Source: Sva-07 sp041685755
GTDB taxonomy: Bacteria; Actinomycetota; Acidimicrobiia; Acidimicrobiales; Ilumatobacteraceae
DNA length: 62,557 nt
Assembly (NCBI GenBank): GCA_041685755.1
Contig: JAWLFC010000007.1
Coordinates: 1-62,557 of the forward strand
Direction of reading: 5' to 3'
This document shows, piece by piece, positions 37,838 to 45,887 of the stretch (within the stretch, counting starts at the first letter, position 1; every line of letters begins with the position of its first letter). The notes beneath the pieces were generated by a model that was not told where the DNA came from, ran no database searches, and saw only the letters and a program-made list of their open reading frames with translations. Made by a program: the position numbers and the translations under genes.

Positions 37838-38614
37838 GTGAGTAGATCCTCCGCTCGATCCCGCGTCCCGTCGCCGCCCGACGACCTCCACGAGTGGATC
37901 AGCTTCGAGGATCCCGACGAGCACCGCACGTGGGTGTTCGACGCCACCTATCTGCGCTCGAACTACATGTGCATCTACGGCTGCGGTTGCAAGGGCATCC
38001 TCGCCGAACCAGCGCCGGAGTTGCAGTTGGGCTGCTGCAGCCACGGCGCCCACTTCGCCGACGCCGACGACGTCGCCAACCTCACGCGCCACGCCGAGCA
38101 ACTCACGCCCGAGCAGTGGCAGTTCCACCGCAAGGGCCACGGGAAGAAGGGCTATCTCGCCGACGGCGAGCCCGACGCCGACGGGACTCCGGTGACGGTG
38201 ACGCGCCTGGTCGACGACGCCTGCATCTTCCTCAACCGGGTCGGTTTCGACGGAGGCGTGGGCTGTGCGCTGCACATCGCTGCGCTGGAAGCGGGCGAAC
38301 GCCCGATGGACTGGAAGCCGTCGGTGTGCTGGCAGGTGCCGTTGCGTCTCGAGCACTCGACCGACGAATCGGGACACGTGACATCACGGCTCCGGGAGTG
38401 GAAGCGGCGCGACTGGGGCGAGGGGGGCAGCGAGTTCGGTTGGTGGTGCACCGAGGAACCCGACGCGTTCGTCGGCGCCGAGCCGCTCTACGTGTCGGCG
38501 CGCGACGACATCGTCGAACTGGTCGGTGAACAGGTCTACGAGGCGATGGTCACGCTGCTGGAACGGCCGAACTGGGTCCCGCTGCCCCATCCCGCCGTTC
38601 GTCGGACGAGCTGA
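37838..38614 (+). CDS. cysteine-rich YkgJ/DUF3109-like protein
   Basis: A 258-residue soluble protein with a cysteine pattern typical of zinc/iron-chelating YkgJ-like proteins: CIYGCGC, then LGCCSHG (about residues 46–70), CIFLNR and GCALH in the middle, and a final SVCWQVPL. Histidines flank several of these. The role is unknown; a metal site, possibly FeS, is inferred from Cys/His spacing. Start GTG at 37838 follows TAGCCT by eight bases. It is divergent from alaS and convergent with the DUF3073-like gene. Confidence 0.75.
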   Translation: MSRSSARSRVPSPPDDLHEWISFEDPDEHRTWVFDATYLRSNYMCIYGCGCKGILAEPAPELQLGCCSHGAHFADADDVANLTRHAEQLTPEQWQFHRKGHGKKGYLADGEPDADGTPVTVTRLVDDACIFLNRVGFDGGVGCALHIAALEAGERPMDWKPSVCWQVPLRLEHSTDESGHVTSRLREWKRRDWGEGGSEFGWWCTEEPDAFVGAEPLYVSARDDIVELVGEQVYEAMVTLLERPNWVPLPHPAVRRTS

Positions 38615-38635
38615 GCAGTCGTGCCGATCAGTCGT
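38606..38635. terminator. inverted repeat containing two convergent stop codons
   Basis: ACGAGCTGA (38606–38614) can pair with TCAGTCGT (38628–38635) with one bulged G. The arms include the TGA of the Cys-rich gene and the TCA (stop) of the DUF3073-like gene. There is no T-run. Confidence 0.3.
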
Positions 38636-38819
38636 CGGTGTCGTCGTCGTCGTCGAAGGTGACGCCGTACTTCTCGGCCAGCGCGGCGTACTCGTCGTCG
38701 TCGTCGTCACCGTTGGACGACGAACCGGAACGATCCCCGAAGCCGAGGTCGAACGCCCCCGGACCCGATTGCTTGAGTTTTCTCGCCTCTTCGAACCGGC
38801 GATGACGACCCTTCTTCAC
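38628..38819 (-). CDS. DUF3073-like small protein
   Basis: A 63-residue protein with a basic start (KKGRHRRFEEARKLK), a glycine/serine middle and a strongly acidic end containing DDEYAALAEKYG. That end matches DUF3073 of actinobacteria, while the basic start is only loosely similar. The function is unknown; the charge split could allow RNA or ribosome contact. The GTG start at 38819 has a GGGAG ribosome site and a TAGTCT hexamer 14 bases upstream. It has no operon partner. Confidence 0.65.
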   Translation of the reverse strand: MKKGRHRRFEEARKLKQSGPGAFDLGFGDRSGSSSNGDDDDDEYAALAEKYGVTFDDDDDTDD

Positions 38820-38833
38820 GACAGGGCTCCCAA

Positions 38834-38839
38834 AGACTA
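38834..38839 (-). promoter_or_regulatory. -10 element TAGTCT before the DUF3073-like gene
   Basis: TAGTCT is 14 bases before the GTG at 38819, leaving room for the GGGAG ribosome site. It is a short-leader promoter rather than a leaderless one. Confidence 0.4.
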
Positions 38840-38920
38840 GAAGTTTGACACTCCGGGACAGGGTAGCGGCGCGCTGCCGGTTTGCTCGGGATCCCGGCAA
38901 TTCCATGGCCGGCTCGCCGA

Positions 38921-40099
38921 TCAGGGGTGATCGGACACCGTGGTGAGGCGCAGACGGCCCTCGCCGTCGAAGGTCAGGCCCGCTTGCCCGCTGACCAGAC
39001 GCTGGATGCCCTCGCCGACGAGTTCGTTGCGCCATCCGGTCGCCAGCCGTGCATCGGCGTCGCCGCGGAGGAACGCGACGATGTCGGATCGAGTGGCCAA
39101 CAGCGCGGGATCGAGGCGCTCGTCGCGGGCGAGCTGGGCGACCCAGGCCGACACGAGGGTGACCGCGGGGCGCATCGACCGGTCGAGATCGTCGGCCGAC
39201 GGCGGCGAGGCCGGCGCCGGCATCGCTTTGGCGGCCTCGACCGCGGCCAGGATCTCCTGGGCGAGCCCACCGCGAGAGTGACGTTCGTCGACACCGCGGG
39301 CCTGGCCGAGTTCCTTGAGGTTCGACGGCGCTCGCTGGGCGATGCCGAGTACGGCCAGATCGGGCAGGACCTGGCGCACCGGGATGTCGGTTCGCATCGC
39401 TCGGCGCTCCCGCCAGGCCGCGACGGCTTGGGCGACCGCCCGCGCGTTGGGGCGCAGCGAGCGGGCGTCCTTCAGGCGCATCCAGGCGTCGTCGGGCGCC
39501 GACCCGCTCGTCGGGCGGGTCCGCAACTCCTCGCAGGCATCGTCTGCCCACCCGAGGCGATCGGCGTCGGCGAGTTGGGCCACCAACCGCTGGTGCACCT
39601 CGAGCAGGTACTCGACGTCGACGGCCGCGTACTGGCACTGGCTGTCGCTCAACGGACGCCGCAACCAGTCGGTGAGACGGTCGCCCTTGGCCGGGGTGAC
39701 GCCGATCTCGCCCTGCAGCAGGGCGACGAGCGACGGCGTGCCGTAGCCGAGGAAGCCGGCAGCGAGTTGGGTGTCGAACATGCGCGACGGCACCGCGCCG
39801 ACGGCGTGGGTGAGCACGTCCAGGTCTTGCTGAGCGGCGTGGATCACGCACAGCGAGTCCGACACGAACAGCTTGGCGAAGCCGGTCACGTCGACCGCGA
39901 GCGGATCGATCAGCGCGAGGCGCTGGCCGTCGTCGGTCCGCCAGGCGACCTGCACGAGGGCGAGCTTCGGGTAGTAGGTGCGCTCGCGATGGAACTCGGT
40001 GTCGAGGGCGTATCGGGGCTGATCGAGCAACTCGACGACCAGGTCGTCGAAATCGGCCTGGCGGTCGACCCAGCGGTAGTCGAGCGGTCGATCAGCCAC
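38921..40099 (-). CDS. rnd: ribonuclease D
   Basis: RNase D is a 3'-5' exoribonuclease that trims tRNA ends. The DEDD residues are visible: LDTEFHRE (DxE), AAQQDLDVL (D) and YAAVDVEYLLEVH (YxxxD). A C-terminal HRDC domain follows (about 215–290), with a further helical region to residue 392. The GTG at 40099 gives the usual N-terminus and an 8-base overlap with the rhodanese gene; a GTG at 40117 is also possible. Confidence 0.93.
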   Translation of the reverse strand: MADRPLDYRWVDRQADFDDLVVELLDQPRYALDTEFHRERTYYPKLALVQVAWRTDDGQRLALIDPLAVDVTGFAKLFVSDSLCVIHAAQQDLDVLTHAVGAVPSRMFDTQLAAGFLGYGTPSLVALLQGEIGVTPAKGDRLTDWLRRPLSDSQCQYAAVDVEYLLEVHQRLVAQLADADRLGWADDACEELRTRPTSGSAPDDAWMRLKDARSLRPNARAVAQAVAAWRERRAMRTDIPVRQVLPDLAVLGIAQRAPSNLKELGQARGVDERHSRGGLAQEILAAVEAAKAMPAPASPPSADDLDRSMRPAVTLVSAWVAQLARDERLDPALLATRSDIVAFLRGDADARLATGWRNELVGEGIQRLVSGQAGLTFDGEGRLRLTTVSDHP

Positions 40100-40436
40100 C
40101 GGCAGAACCCGCGTCACCCGCTCCGGCGCCGCCCGTGGCAACCGGGAACCCGGCGCCGACCCAGGCCAGCATCCCACCGGCCACGTTCACGACGTCTCGA
40201 CCCTGTGCGGCGAGGAACTCACACGCCGTACCACTGCGATTGCCGGACCGGCACACGACGTAGGTGGGTCCGCCGTCGAAGGCATCGACGCGGTCGGGCA
40301 CCGTCGCCAACGGGACCAACTCGGCATGGGCGATGTGGGCATCGTCCCATTCGTGGGGCTCGCGCACGTCGATCACCCGCGCCGACGGCCCGAGGGCCTC
40401 GAGGTCCTGCACGGTGATCTCCCGGACGTCGCTCAT
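40092..40436 (-). CDS. rhodanese-like sulfurtransferase domain protein
   Basis: A single-domain rhodanese of 114 residues. It has the VIDVREPHEWDDAHI opening and the active-site loop CRSGNRSG with the persulfide cysteine, then GGMLAW. The C-terminus is a Gly/Ala tail. The sulfur acceptor is unknown. The ATG lies seven bases after TACCCT inside the end of mobA. It overlaps rnd, so the two are co-transcribed. Confidence 0.92.
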   Translation of the reverse strand: MSDVREITVQDLEALGPSARVIDVREPHEWDDAHIAHAELVPLATVPDRVDAFDGGPTYVVCRSGNRSGTACEFLAAQGRDVVNVAGGMLAWVGAGFPVATGGAGAGDAGSAGG

Positions 40437-40440
40437 CCCG

Positions 40441-41016
40441 TCAAGGGTACTCAGGCAGATCGGCCGGGATGTTGATGTTGCGCAACGCTGCCGCCGGCAA
40501 CTCGACCTCGACGACGGTGAGGGTGTCGAGCACGCGATGCACGGCGCGTTCCCCGGCCGCGTAGGCCGCGTCGACCGCCGGGCGCGCGGAGCGATGCCAC
40601 AGGGCGCAGGCCGGTTCCCGTCGATCCGTTCGCGCCACCACCACGTCGGCGGTCGGGTGCTCGCCGGCGACGCGGATCAGATCTCCGAGGTCGGCCGGGC
40701 CGACGAACGGCAGGTCGCAGGCGACGACGAGCAGATCGGCCCGATCGTGGGCTGCGAACACCCGCATCGCCGTGACGAGCCCGCCGAGCGGCCCCTCCCC
40801 GGGATGGTCGTCCGGCACGACCGGTATGCCGAGCACCGCCAGTTCGTCGAGGCGCCCCCCGATCGCCACGACGGGCGCACAGCCCGCGCCTCGCAGCGCA
40901 GCGACGACTCGGGCGGCCATCGGCGTCCCGTCGACCTCGACGAGGGCCTTCGTGCGACCCATCCGACGGCTGGCGCCGCCGGTGAGCACGACACCCGACA
41001 GCGGTGTCTCAGTCAG
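40441..41016 (-). CDS. MobA-like NTP transferase
   Basis: A GT-A fold nucleotidyltransferase, probably attaching GMP or CMP to molybdopterin. It shows the loop VVLTGGASRRMGRTKALVEVDG, the VACDLPFV acidic site, and a NINIPADL end typical of MobA (N-T-P-x-D/E-L). No ATG or GTG precedes the loop. The options are CTG at 41016 overlapping the previous stop (191 residues) or GTG at 40989, which starts right at the loop. Coordinates use the CTG, so the start is uncertain. Confidence 0.8.
   Translation of the reverse strand: MTETPLSGVVLTGGASRRMGRTKALVEVDGTPMAARVVAALRGAGCAPVVAIGGRLDELAVLGIPVVPDDHPGEGPLGGLVTAMRVFAAHDRADLLVVACDLPFVGPADLGDLIRVAGEHPTADVVVARTDRREPACALWHRSARPAVDAAYAAGERAVHRVLDTLTVVEVELPAAALRNINIPADLPEYP
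40444..40449 (-). promoter_or_regulatory. -10 element TACCCT before rhodanese-rnd
   Basis: TACCCT lies within the last codons of mobA, seven bases before the rhodanese ATG at 40436, with no ribosome site. It is a leaderless candidate. Confidence 0.5.
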
Positions 41017-41443
41017 CAGGCGTCCCCGACGGATCGAGCTGGAGCAGGAACGTGCGGCAGCGCTCGGCCTCGTCGAGCTCGCCGATCTCGGCGGCCATGT
41101 CGGCAAGACCCCGCATGCATCGCAGGAACCCCCGATTGGTCGGCTCGGCCCAGCGTACGTACCCGCTGCCCCGCCATCCGTTGGCCCGCAACGCGTCGAG
41201 GCCGCGGTGGTAGCCGACCCGGTAGGCGGCGTAGCGCTCGATCGTGTCGCGGCCGAGGTCACCGAGAGCCGCCCAGCCGTCGAGGAACCGCGGTGCGGAT
41301 GCCACGACCTCGGCCACAGCAGCGCGGCGGTCGGCATCGGGCACGGCCAGTGCATCGGCGAGCCGGTCGGCGAGCGCTGCGTCCGGAGGTGGCAGGACGG
41401 TGGTCGGAAGTCCCGAGGAGAGGTTGATCGATTGGTCGCTCAC
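41009..41443 (-). CDS. DUF3151 family protein
   Basis: A 144-residue soluble helical protein with the family hallmark YAAYRVGYHRGLDALRANGW and NRGFLRCMRGLADMAAEIGE, preceded by a TVLPPP N-terminus. DUF3151 has no known function and is confined to actinobacteria. The GTG start follows TACGCT by seven bases (leaderless). mobA follows with a small overlap. Confidence 0.88.
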   Translation of the reverse strand: MSDQSINLSSGLPTTVLPPPDAALADRLADALAVPDADRRAAVAEVVASAPRFLDGWAALGDLGRDTIERYAAYRVGYHRGLDALRANGWRGSGYVRWAEPTNRGFLRCMRGLADMAAEIGELDEAERCRTFLLQLDPSGTPAD

Positions 41444-41450
41444 CTGCGCG

Positions 41451-41471
41451 AGCGTACCGAGGCCGTACAGT
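41451..41471. promoter_or_regulatory. mirrored -10 elements for DUF3151 and the small membrane protein
   Basis: The minus strand has TACGCT at 41451–41456, seven bases before the GTG at 41443. The plus strand has TACAGT at 41466–41471, six bases before the GTG at 41478. Only 34 bases lie between the two start codons. Confidence 0.55.
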
Positions 41472-41477
41472 GCGGTC

Positions 41478-41774
41478 GTGCTCGCCGTCACGCTCGACCA
41501 GGCCAAGAACATCGCGATCGTCGTCACCACGGCTCTCGTCGTCGCCGCCGTCGCGTCGTTCTGGATCATGAAGAGCCTCGTGCAGAAGCTGGCGGTGTTC
41601 GCGCTGCTCGGCCTGCTGGCCTTCGCCGTGTGGACCCAGCGCGGAGCACTGCAGGACTGCGCCGACAAGGTCCGCGACAGCTACCAGCGCGCCGGCACCG
41701 ACGTGACGATCGCCGACACCGAGTGCTCGTTCTTCGGGGTGTCGATCACCATCGCCGACCCCCGCAGCGAGTGA
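41478..41774 (+). CDS. small membrane protein
   Basis: A 98-residue protein with one or two hydrophobic segments (about 11–30 and 37–50) followed by a soluble end containing two cysteines (LQDCADKV and DTECSFF). I do not recognise a family. The Cys-containing part may be outside the cell, where a disulfide could form. The start follows TACAGT by six bases. The stop overlaps the start of the MFS gene (GTGA), so the two are coupled. Confidence 0.6.
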   Translation: MLAVTLDQAKNIAIVVTTALVVAAVASFWIMKSLVQKLAVFALLGLLAFAVWTQRGALQDCADKVRDSYQRAGTDVTIADTECSFFGVSITIADPRSE

Positions 41775-43030
41775 CTCCGCGCCCCACGCCGTCGAGCGAG
41801 CCCGTCGTCGACGCACGACCGTCGATCGGGCCGACGCTGGTCCGCCTCGTCGGCGCCAAGACCGTCGCCAACACCGCCCTGCGCTGGCTCCCGTTGTTCC
41901 TGCCCACCCTGGAGCCGGCGTTCTCCGCCACGACGACGCAGCTGACGACGGTTCTCGGTGCCGGCGAGCTGGCAGGGCTCTCGACCGTCGCGTCCGGCTC
42001 GCGGCTCGACCGCGGACGCGAGCGACTCGTCCTGTTGACGTCAATGGCACTGCTGACGGCCTCGACGCTCATCGCCCTGATCGGCACCCTGACGAGCTTC
42101 GCCGTGTCGTTCTTCGTGCTCGTGCTCGCCGTGTCCAACCACACGGTGGCCGGGCAGACGTGGATCAGCCACCGGGTGGGTTACGACCGGCGGGCGCGGG
42201 CCCTCGGGCTCTACGAGACGTCGTGGGCTCTGGCCCTGCTCGTCGGCGCCCCGATCGTGGCGGTGCTGATCAACGTGTTCGGATGGCGCGGACCGTTCGT
42301 CGCTCTCGCCGTCGCGTCGGGCCTGGCGACGGTGGTGATCGCCTCGACGCTGCCCCGCTGGGTGGCGACCGAGTCGGACGTCGTCATCGAACCGGCGCCC
42401 GACGTCCGCAGCGACGCTCGTCGAGGCGGGAATCGTCAGGTGCGCACGCGGGCGGCGATCACGGCCCGGGCGTGGCTGGTGATGGTGGGCTCCGCGGCCA
42501 CGGCGATGGCCGGCCTCGGCGTGTTCGTCGTGTCGGGGTCGTGGCTCGACGACGCGTTCGGCATCCCCACCAGCGGGATCGGTGCCGTCGCCGTCGGCTT
42601 CGGGGCCGCCGAGCTCGTCTCCAGCCTCGCCAGTGCCGGCCTCGCCGACCGCGTCGGCAAGCTCCGCAGCACGATCGCCGGGCTGGTCCTGCTCCTCGTC
42701 GGTCTCGCGGTCATGGTCAGCGCCGACGCCCGGGTCGTGGTCGGCGTGATCGGGATCCTCACGTTCCTGCTCGGCTTCGAGTACGCGTTCGTGACGTCGC
42801 TGTCGCTGGTGAGCGAGGCGATGCCCGATGCCCGGGGCACGACCCTGGCGGTGTCCAACGCCGTCGGGACGGTCGCCCGGGCCGCCGGCGCGGTCGGCAG
42901 TGGGTGGTTGTACTCGGCGCACGGCATCAGCGGCACGGCGACGATGTCGGCGCTGTGCGCCGTCGCGGCGATCTGCTGTCTGGTCCTCAGCCGCCGGTCG
43001 CCCGTGCGCCGGTCTCCACTACCCCGGTGA
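41771..43030 (+). CDS. major facilitator superfamily transporter
   Basis: A 419-residue polytopic protein with about 12 hydrophobic helices. MFS signatures include SGSRLDRGRERLVLL after helix 2 (G-x-x-x-D-R-x-G-R-R type) and LADRVGKLRSTIAG in the second half. The middle loop (about 190–220) is charged. The substrate cannot be told. The GTG start overlaps the small membrane gene, and the 3' end overlaps the convergent hydrolase by 44 bases. Confidence 0.85.
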   Translation: MTPRPTPSSEPVVDARPSIGPTLVRLVGAKTVANTALRWLPLFLPTLEPAFSATTTQLTTVLGAGELAGLSTVASGSRLDRGRERLVLLTSMALLTASTLIALIGTLTSFAVSFFVLVLAVSNHTVAGQTWISHRVGYDRRARALGLYETSWALALLVGAPIVAVLINVFGWRGPFVALAVASGLATVVIASTLPRWVATESDVVIEPAPDVRSDARRGGNRQVRTRAAITARAWLVMVGSAATAMAGLGVFVVSGSWLDDAFGIPTSGIGAVAVGFGAAELVSSLASAGLADRVGKLRSTIAGLVLLLVGLAVMVSADARVVVGVIGILTFLLGFEYAFVTSLSLVSEAMPDARGTTLAVSNAVGTVARAAGAVGSGWLYSAHGISGTATMSALCAVAAICCLVLSRRSPVRRSPLPR

Positions 43031-43793
43031 GGAACTCGACGACTTCGGCCGCCACCGTCGACGGATGCGTGTGCGGCCCGGCATGGCCGGCGCCCGGCAC
43101 CGTGGCGACCCTGCAGTCGGCCAGCGTCTCGCCGAGCCAGGCCGTGCCCCAGCGATGGTGAGCCCGGCCGTGCTCGCCGCACAGCGCCAGCACCGGCACC
43201 TCGATCGACGAGAACGGCGCCGCACGGCGCAGGTCGGCCAACTCCTCCACCATCGCCGCGCCCTCCGAGCGTCGCTCGGCCTGTTTGGCCGGTGGCAGCC
43301 GTTCCCACACCGGGTCGCCGACCAGTCGACGCATGAAGGCCTCGGCAGCATCGGCGGGCGACCCGGCCGCCATCGCCGCAGCACCGGCGGAGTCCCGGGG
43401 CCACCAGTCGAGCCACGACAACGGTGTCTCGTACACGACGACCGCGTCGACCAGGTCGGGGCGACGTTCGGCGAGCGCCAACGCCACGTCGCCGCCGAGG
43501 CTGTGCCCGAACACGCAGCACACCGACGACACCCCGAGCGGCTCGTCGAGCTGCGCGATGAGCGCCTCGACGTCGTCGACGTTGGCCGAGATGGTCCACG
43601 GCGGCCCGACCGCCTGCGATCGGCCGTAGCCGCGACGGTCGAGCCGAACGACGTGGAACGCGTCGTCGAGGCGGCGGCTGAGGCGCAGCAGTCCCGCCGA
43701 CCGGTCCATCGACCCGTGCACGAGCACGATCGTCGGCAGGCTCGGGTCACCGGCGGAGTCCCACCAGATCCCGTCGGGACCGTGGTGCGCCAT
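42987..43793 (-). CDS. alpha/beta hydrolase
   Basis: A 268-residue alpha/beta hydrolase: oxyanion HGSMDRSAG, nucleophile GHSLGGD (about residue 96), an acid residue after VPVLALCGEH, and a catalytic His in PGAGHAGPHTH. The substrate is unknown; esterases, haloperoxidase-like enzymes and thioesterases share these features. Its ATG overlaps the pyk stop, an odd partner for a glycolytic gene. Confidence 0.85.
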   Translation of the reverse strand: MAHHGPDGIWWDSAGDPSLPTIVLVHGSMDRSAGLLRLSRRLDDAFHVVRLDRRGYGRSQAVGPPWTISANVDDVEALIAQLDEPLGVSSVCCVFGHSLGGDVALALAERRPDLVDAVVVYETPLSWLDWWPRDSAGAAAMAAGSPADAAEAFMRRLVGDPVWERLPPAKQAERRSEGAAMVEELADLRRAAPFSSIEVPVLALCGEHGRAHHRWGTAWLGETLADCRVATVPGAGHAGPHTHPSTVAAEVVEFLTGVVETGARATGG

Positions 43794-45241
43794 CAGTCGA
43801 CGCGAACGATCCGCAACACGTCGGTGGCGGCGTCGGCGGGTCGTGGCCGGTCGGGGTCGGGCGCCCCGGCCAACACCGCCACGGTCTCGCCGGTACTGAT
43901 CAGCCCGGCCCGCAGTGCCGTCTCGACGGCGAACCACACCATCTCGTCGGTCGTGCCGTAGACGTCGACCTCGAGCGGCTCGACACCCCAGATCATCGAC
44001 ATCGACCGGACCACCTCGGGGTTCGGCGAGAGCCCGATCATGCGGGCGGCGGGCCGGAAACGGGCCATCGCCCGGGCCGTACGACCGCTGCGCGTACAGC
44101 ACAGGATCGCCGCCAGCTCGACGTCCTGGGTCGCTTGCGACGCCGCATGGGTGATCGCCGCGGTGATCGGGTCGATCGACGACATCTGCTCGTGGTGCGG
44201 CAGCCGCTGGACCCGGCCGAGGCGGTTCGCCCACTGCCGGTAGGCCGCCTCCGACTCGGCCCGCTCGGCGACCACGCCCATCGTGCGGATCACCGCCGCC
44301 GGATCGCGTCCGATGGCGGTCTCGCCGGAGAGCATCAGCGCGTCGGAGCCGTCGAACACGGCGTTGGCGACGTCGCTCACCTCGGCCCGAGTGGGCGACG
44401 GGGCGGTGATCATCGACTCGAGCATCTGCGTCGCCGTGATCACCGGGACACCCGCTTCGACGCAGTGGCGCACGATGCGCTTCTGCAGGTGCGGAACGTC
44501 CTCGATCGGGCAGTCGATACCGAGGTCGCCACGGGCGACCATCACGGTGTCGGACGCCGCGATGATCTCGTGGAGCTGGTCGATCGCCGCCGATGTCTCG
44601 ATCTTCGCGACCAGCTGCGCCCGGTCGCCGACGACCTCGCGGACCCGGTCGACGTCCTCGGCTCGACGTACGAACGACACCGCGATGAACTCGACCCCCG
44701 CCTCGGCGACGGCATCGGCGAGAACGAGGTCGTTCGCGGTCGGCGACGGCATCCGCAGCGACCTCGACGACAGGTGCACGCCGGGGCGCCCGTTCGCCTC
44801 ACCGCCGGTCTCCACGACGGCGACCGCAGTGGCGTCACCCACCGCGATGACCCGCAGGGCGATGGCGCCGTCGCCGAGCTGTACCCGGCTGCCCACCTCG
44901 AGGTCCTCGAGCAGGGTCGGGTACGGCACCGTGATGAGCTCGCCGTCGCTGGCATCGTCACCCACGGCGAGGGTCACGGCATCGCCGGCGGCGAGGTACA
45001 CCCCACCCTCGGGGAAGGAGCCGGCGCGGATCTTCGGCCCCGGCAGATCGGCGAGGACTGCCACCGGCCGCCCGGCGGCCACGGAACGCACCCGATCGAC
45101 GCGTTCGAGATGCTCGTCGAGGGTGCCGTGGCTGAGATTCAGTCTGACGACGTCGACGCCGGCGTCGATCAGGGCGCCGAGCACCTCGGCGTCGTCGCTG
45201 GCCGGCCCGATGGTGGCCACGATCTTCGTCCGTGCGCTCAT
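43793..45241 (-). CDS. pyk: pyruvate kinase
   Basis: Pyk makes pyruvate and ATP from PEP and ADP. The 482 residues begin ARTKIVATIGPAS and include NLSHGT, the phosphate and metal site VAKIETSAAIDQL then MVARGDLGID, and the ATQMLESM segment; the C-domain runs from about 350. The ATG at 45241 is 20 bases from the divergent phosphatase ATG. A TAGACA hexamer sits seven bases upstream, so the mRNA is probably leaderless. Confidence 0.97.
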   Translation of the reverse strand: MSARTKIVATIGPASDDAEVLGALIDAGVDVVRLNLSHGTLDEHLERVDRVRSVAAGRPVAVLADLPGPKIRAGSFPEGGVYLAAGDAVTLAVGDDASDGELITVPYPTLLEDLEVGSRVQLGDGAIALRVIAVGDATAVAVVETGGEANGRPGVHLSSRSLRMPSPTANDLVLADAVAEAGVEFIAVSFVRRAEDVDRVREVVGDRAQLVAKIETSAAIDQLHEIIAASDTVMVARGDLGIDCPIEDVPHLQKRIVRHCVEAGVPVITATQMLESMITAPSPTRAEVSDVANAVFDGSDALMLSGETAIGRDPAAVIRTMGVVAERAESEAAYRQWANRLGRVQRLPHHEQMSSIDPITAAITHAASQATQDVELAAILCCTRSGRTARAMARFRPAARMIGLSPNPEVVRSMSMIWGVEPLEVDVYGTTDEMVWFAVETALRAGLISTGETVAVLAGAPDPDRPRPADAATDVLRIVRVD

Positions 45242-45248
45242 TTCTGCT

Positions 45249-45255
45249 TGTCTAT
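45249..45255. promoter_or_regulatory. overlapping divergent -10-like elements, pyk and phosphatase
   Basis: One seven-base stretch reads TAGACA toward pyk (seven bases before its ATG) and GTCTAT toward the phosphatase (six bases before its ATG). The whole region between the two genes is 20 bases, so the promoters must share it or lie inside coding sequence. Confidence 0.4.
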
Positions 45256-45261
45256 CGTGCA

Positions 45262-45885
45262 ATGGAACTGCTGATCATCCGGCATGCTCTGCCGATCCGG
45301 CGCGAACTCGACTCCGGAGTGGCCGACCCGGAGCTGTCCGAGGCCGGTCACGAGCAGGCCGCCCGCCTGGGCCGGTACCTGGTCGACGAACGGATCGACG
45401 CCGTGTACTCGAGCCCGCTGGCCCGGGCCCGCGAGACAGCGGCACCGCTGGCGGCGACCCGGGGTCTCGACGTCGTGACGTCGCCCGGGGTCGCCGAGTG
45501 GGACCAGAACAGCCCCGAGTACGTACCGGTCGAGGAGCTGAAGGCCGCCAACGATCCGCGCTGGCAGGCCATGCTCGACGGCACGTGGGAGTCCGACGAG
45601 TCGGAGGCGGAGTTCCGTGACCGGGTGGTGTCGTCCATCGAGGACATCATCGCGGACCATCGTGGCCAGCGGGTTGCCGTGGTGTGTCACGGAGGTGTCA
45701 TCAACGGATACCTGTCGCACATCCTCGGTCTCCAGAGCTTCGCGCGCGGGTTCTTCTACCCCAACTACACATCGATCAACCGGGTGGCCGCCGCCTCGAG
45801 TGGCGAACGCGAAGTGATCACCGTCAACGAGACCGCCCACCTCCGTGGCACCGGTCTCCCCATGGGTCTGTTCCAGCGAGGCTGA
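45262..45885 (+). CDS. histidine phosphatase family protein
   Basis: A 207-residue phosphoglycerate-mutase-like phosphatase. The phosphohistidine is in IIRHALPI (RHG variant RHA, His about residue 8), with YSSPLARARETA and the second catalytic His in VVCHGGVINGY. Family members act on sugar phosphates, cofactors or proteins. It is divergent from pyk and followed two bases after its stop by apeB; its function in glycolysis is only a guess. Confidence 0.88.
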   Translation: MELLIIRHALPIRRELDSGVADPELSEAGHEQAARLGRYLVDERIDAVYSSPLARARETAAPLAATRGLDVVTSPGVAEWDQNSPEYVPVEELKAANDPRWQAMLDGTWESDESEAEFRDRVVSSIEDIIADHRGQRVAVVCHGGVINGYLSHILGLQSFARGFFYPNYTSINRVAAASSGEREVITVNETAHLRGTGLPMGLFQRG

Positions 45886-45887
45886 CG

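Noticed and set aside
35410..37845. An open frame of 811 codons opposite alaS
   Set aside because: It has the same codon-bias shadow character, with no homology-like motifs and no start signal, while alaS is certain.
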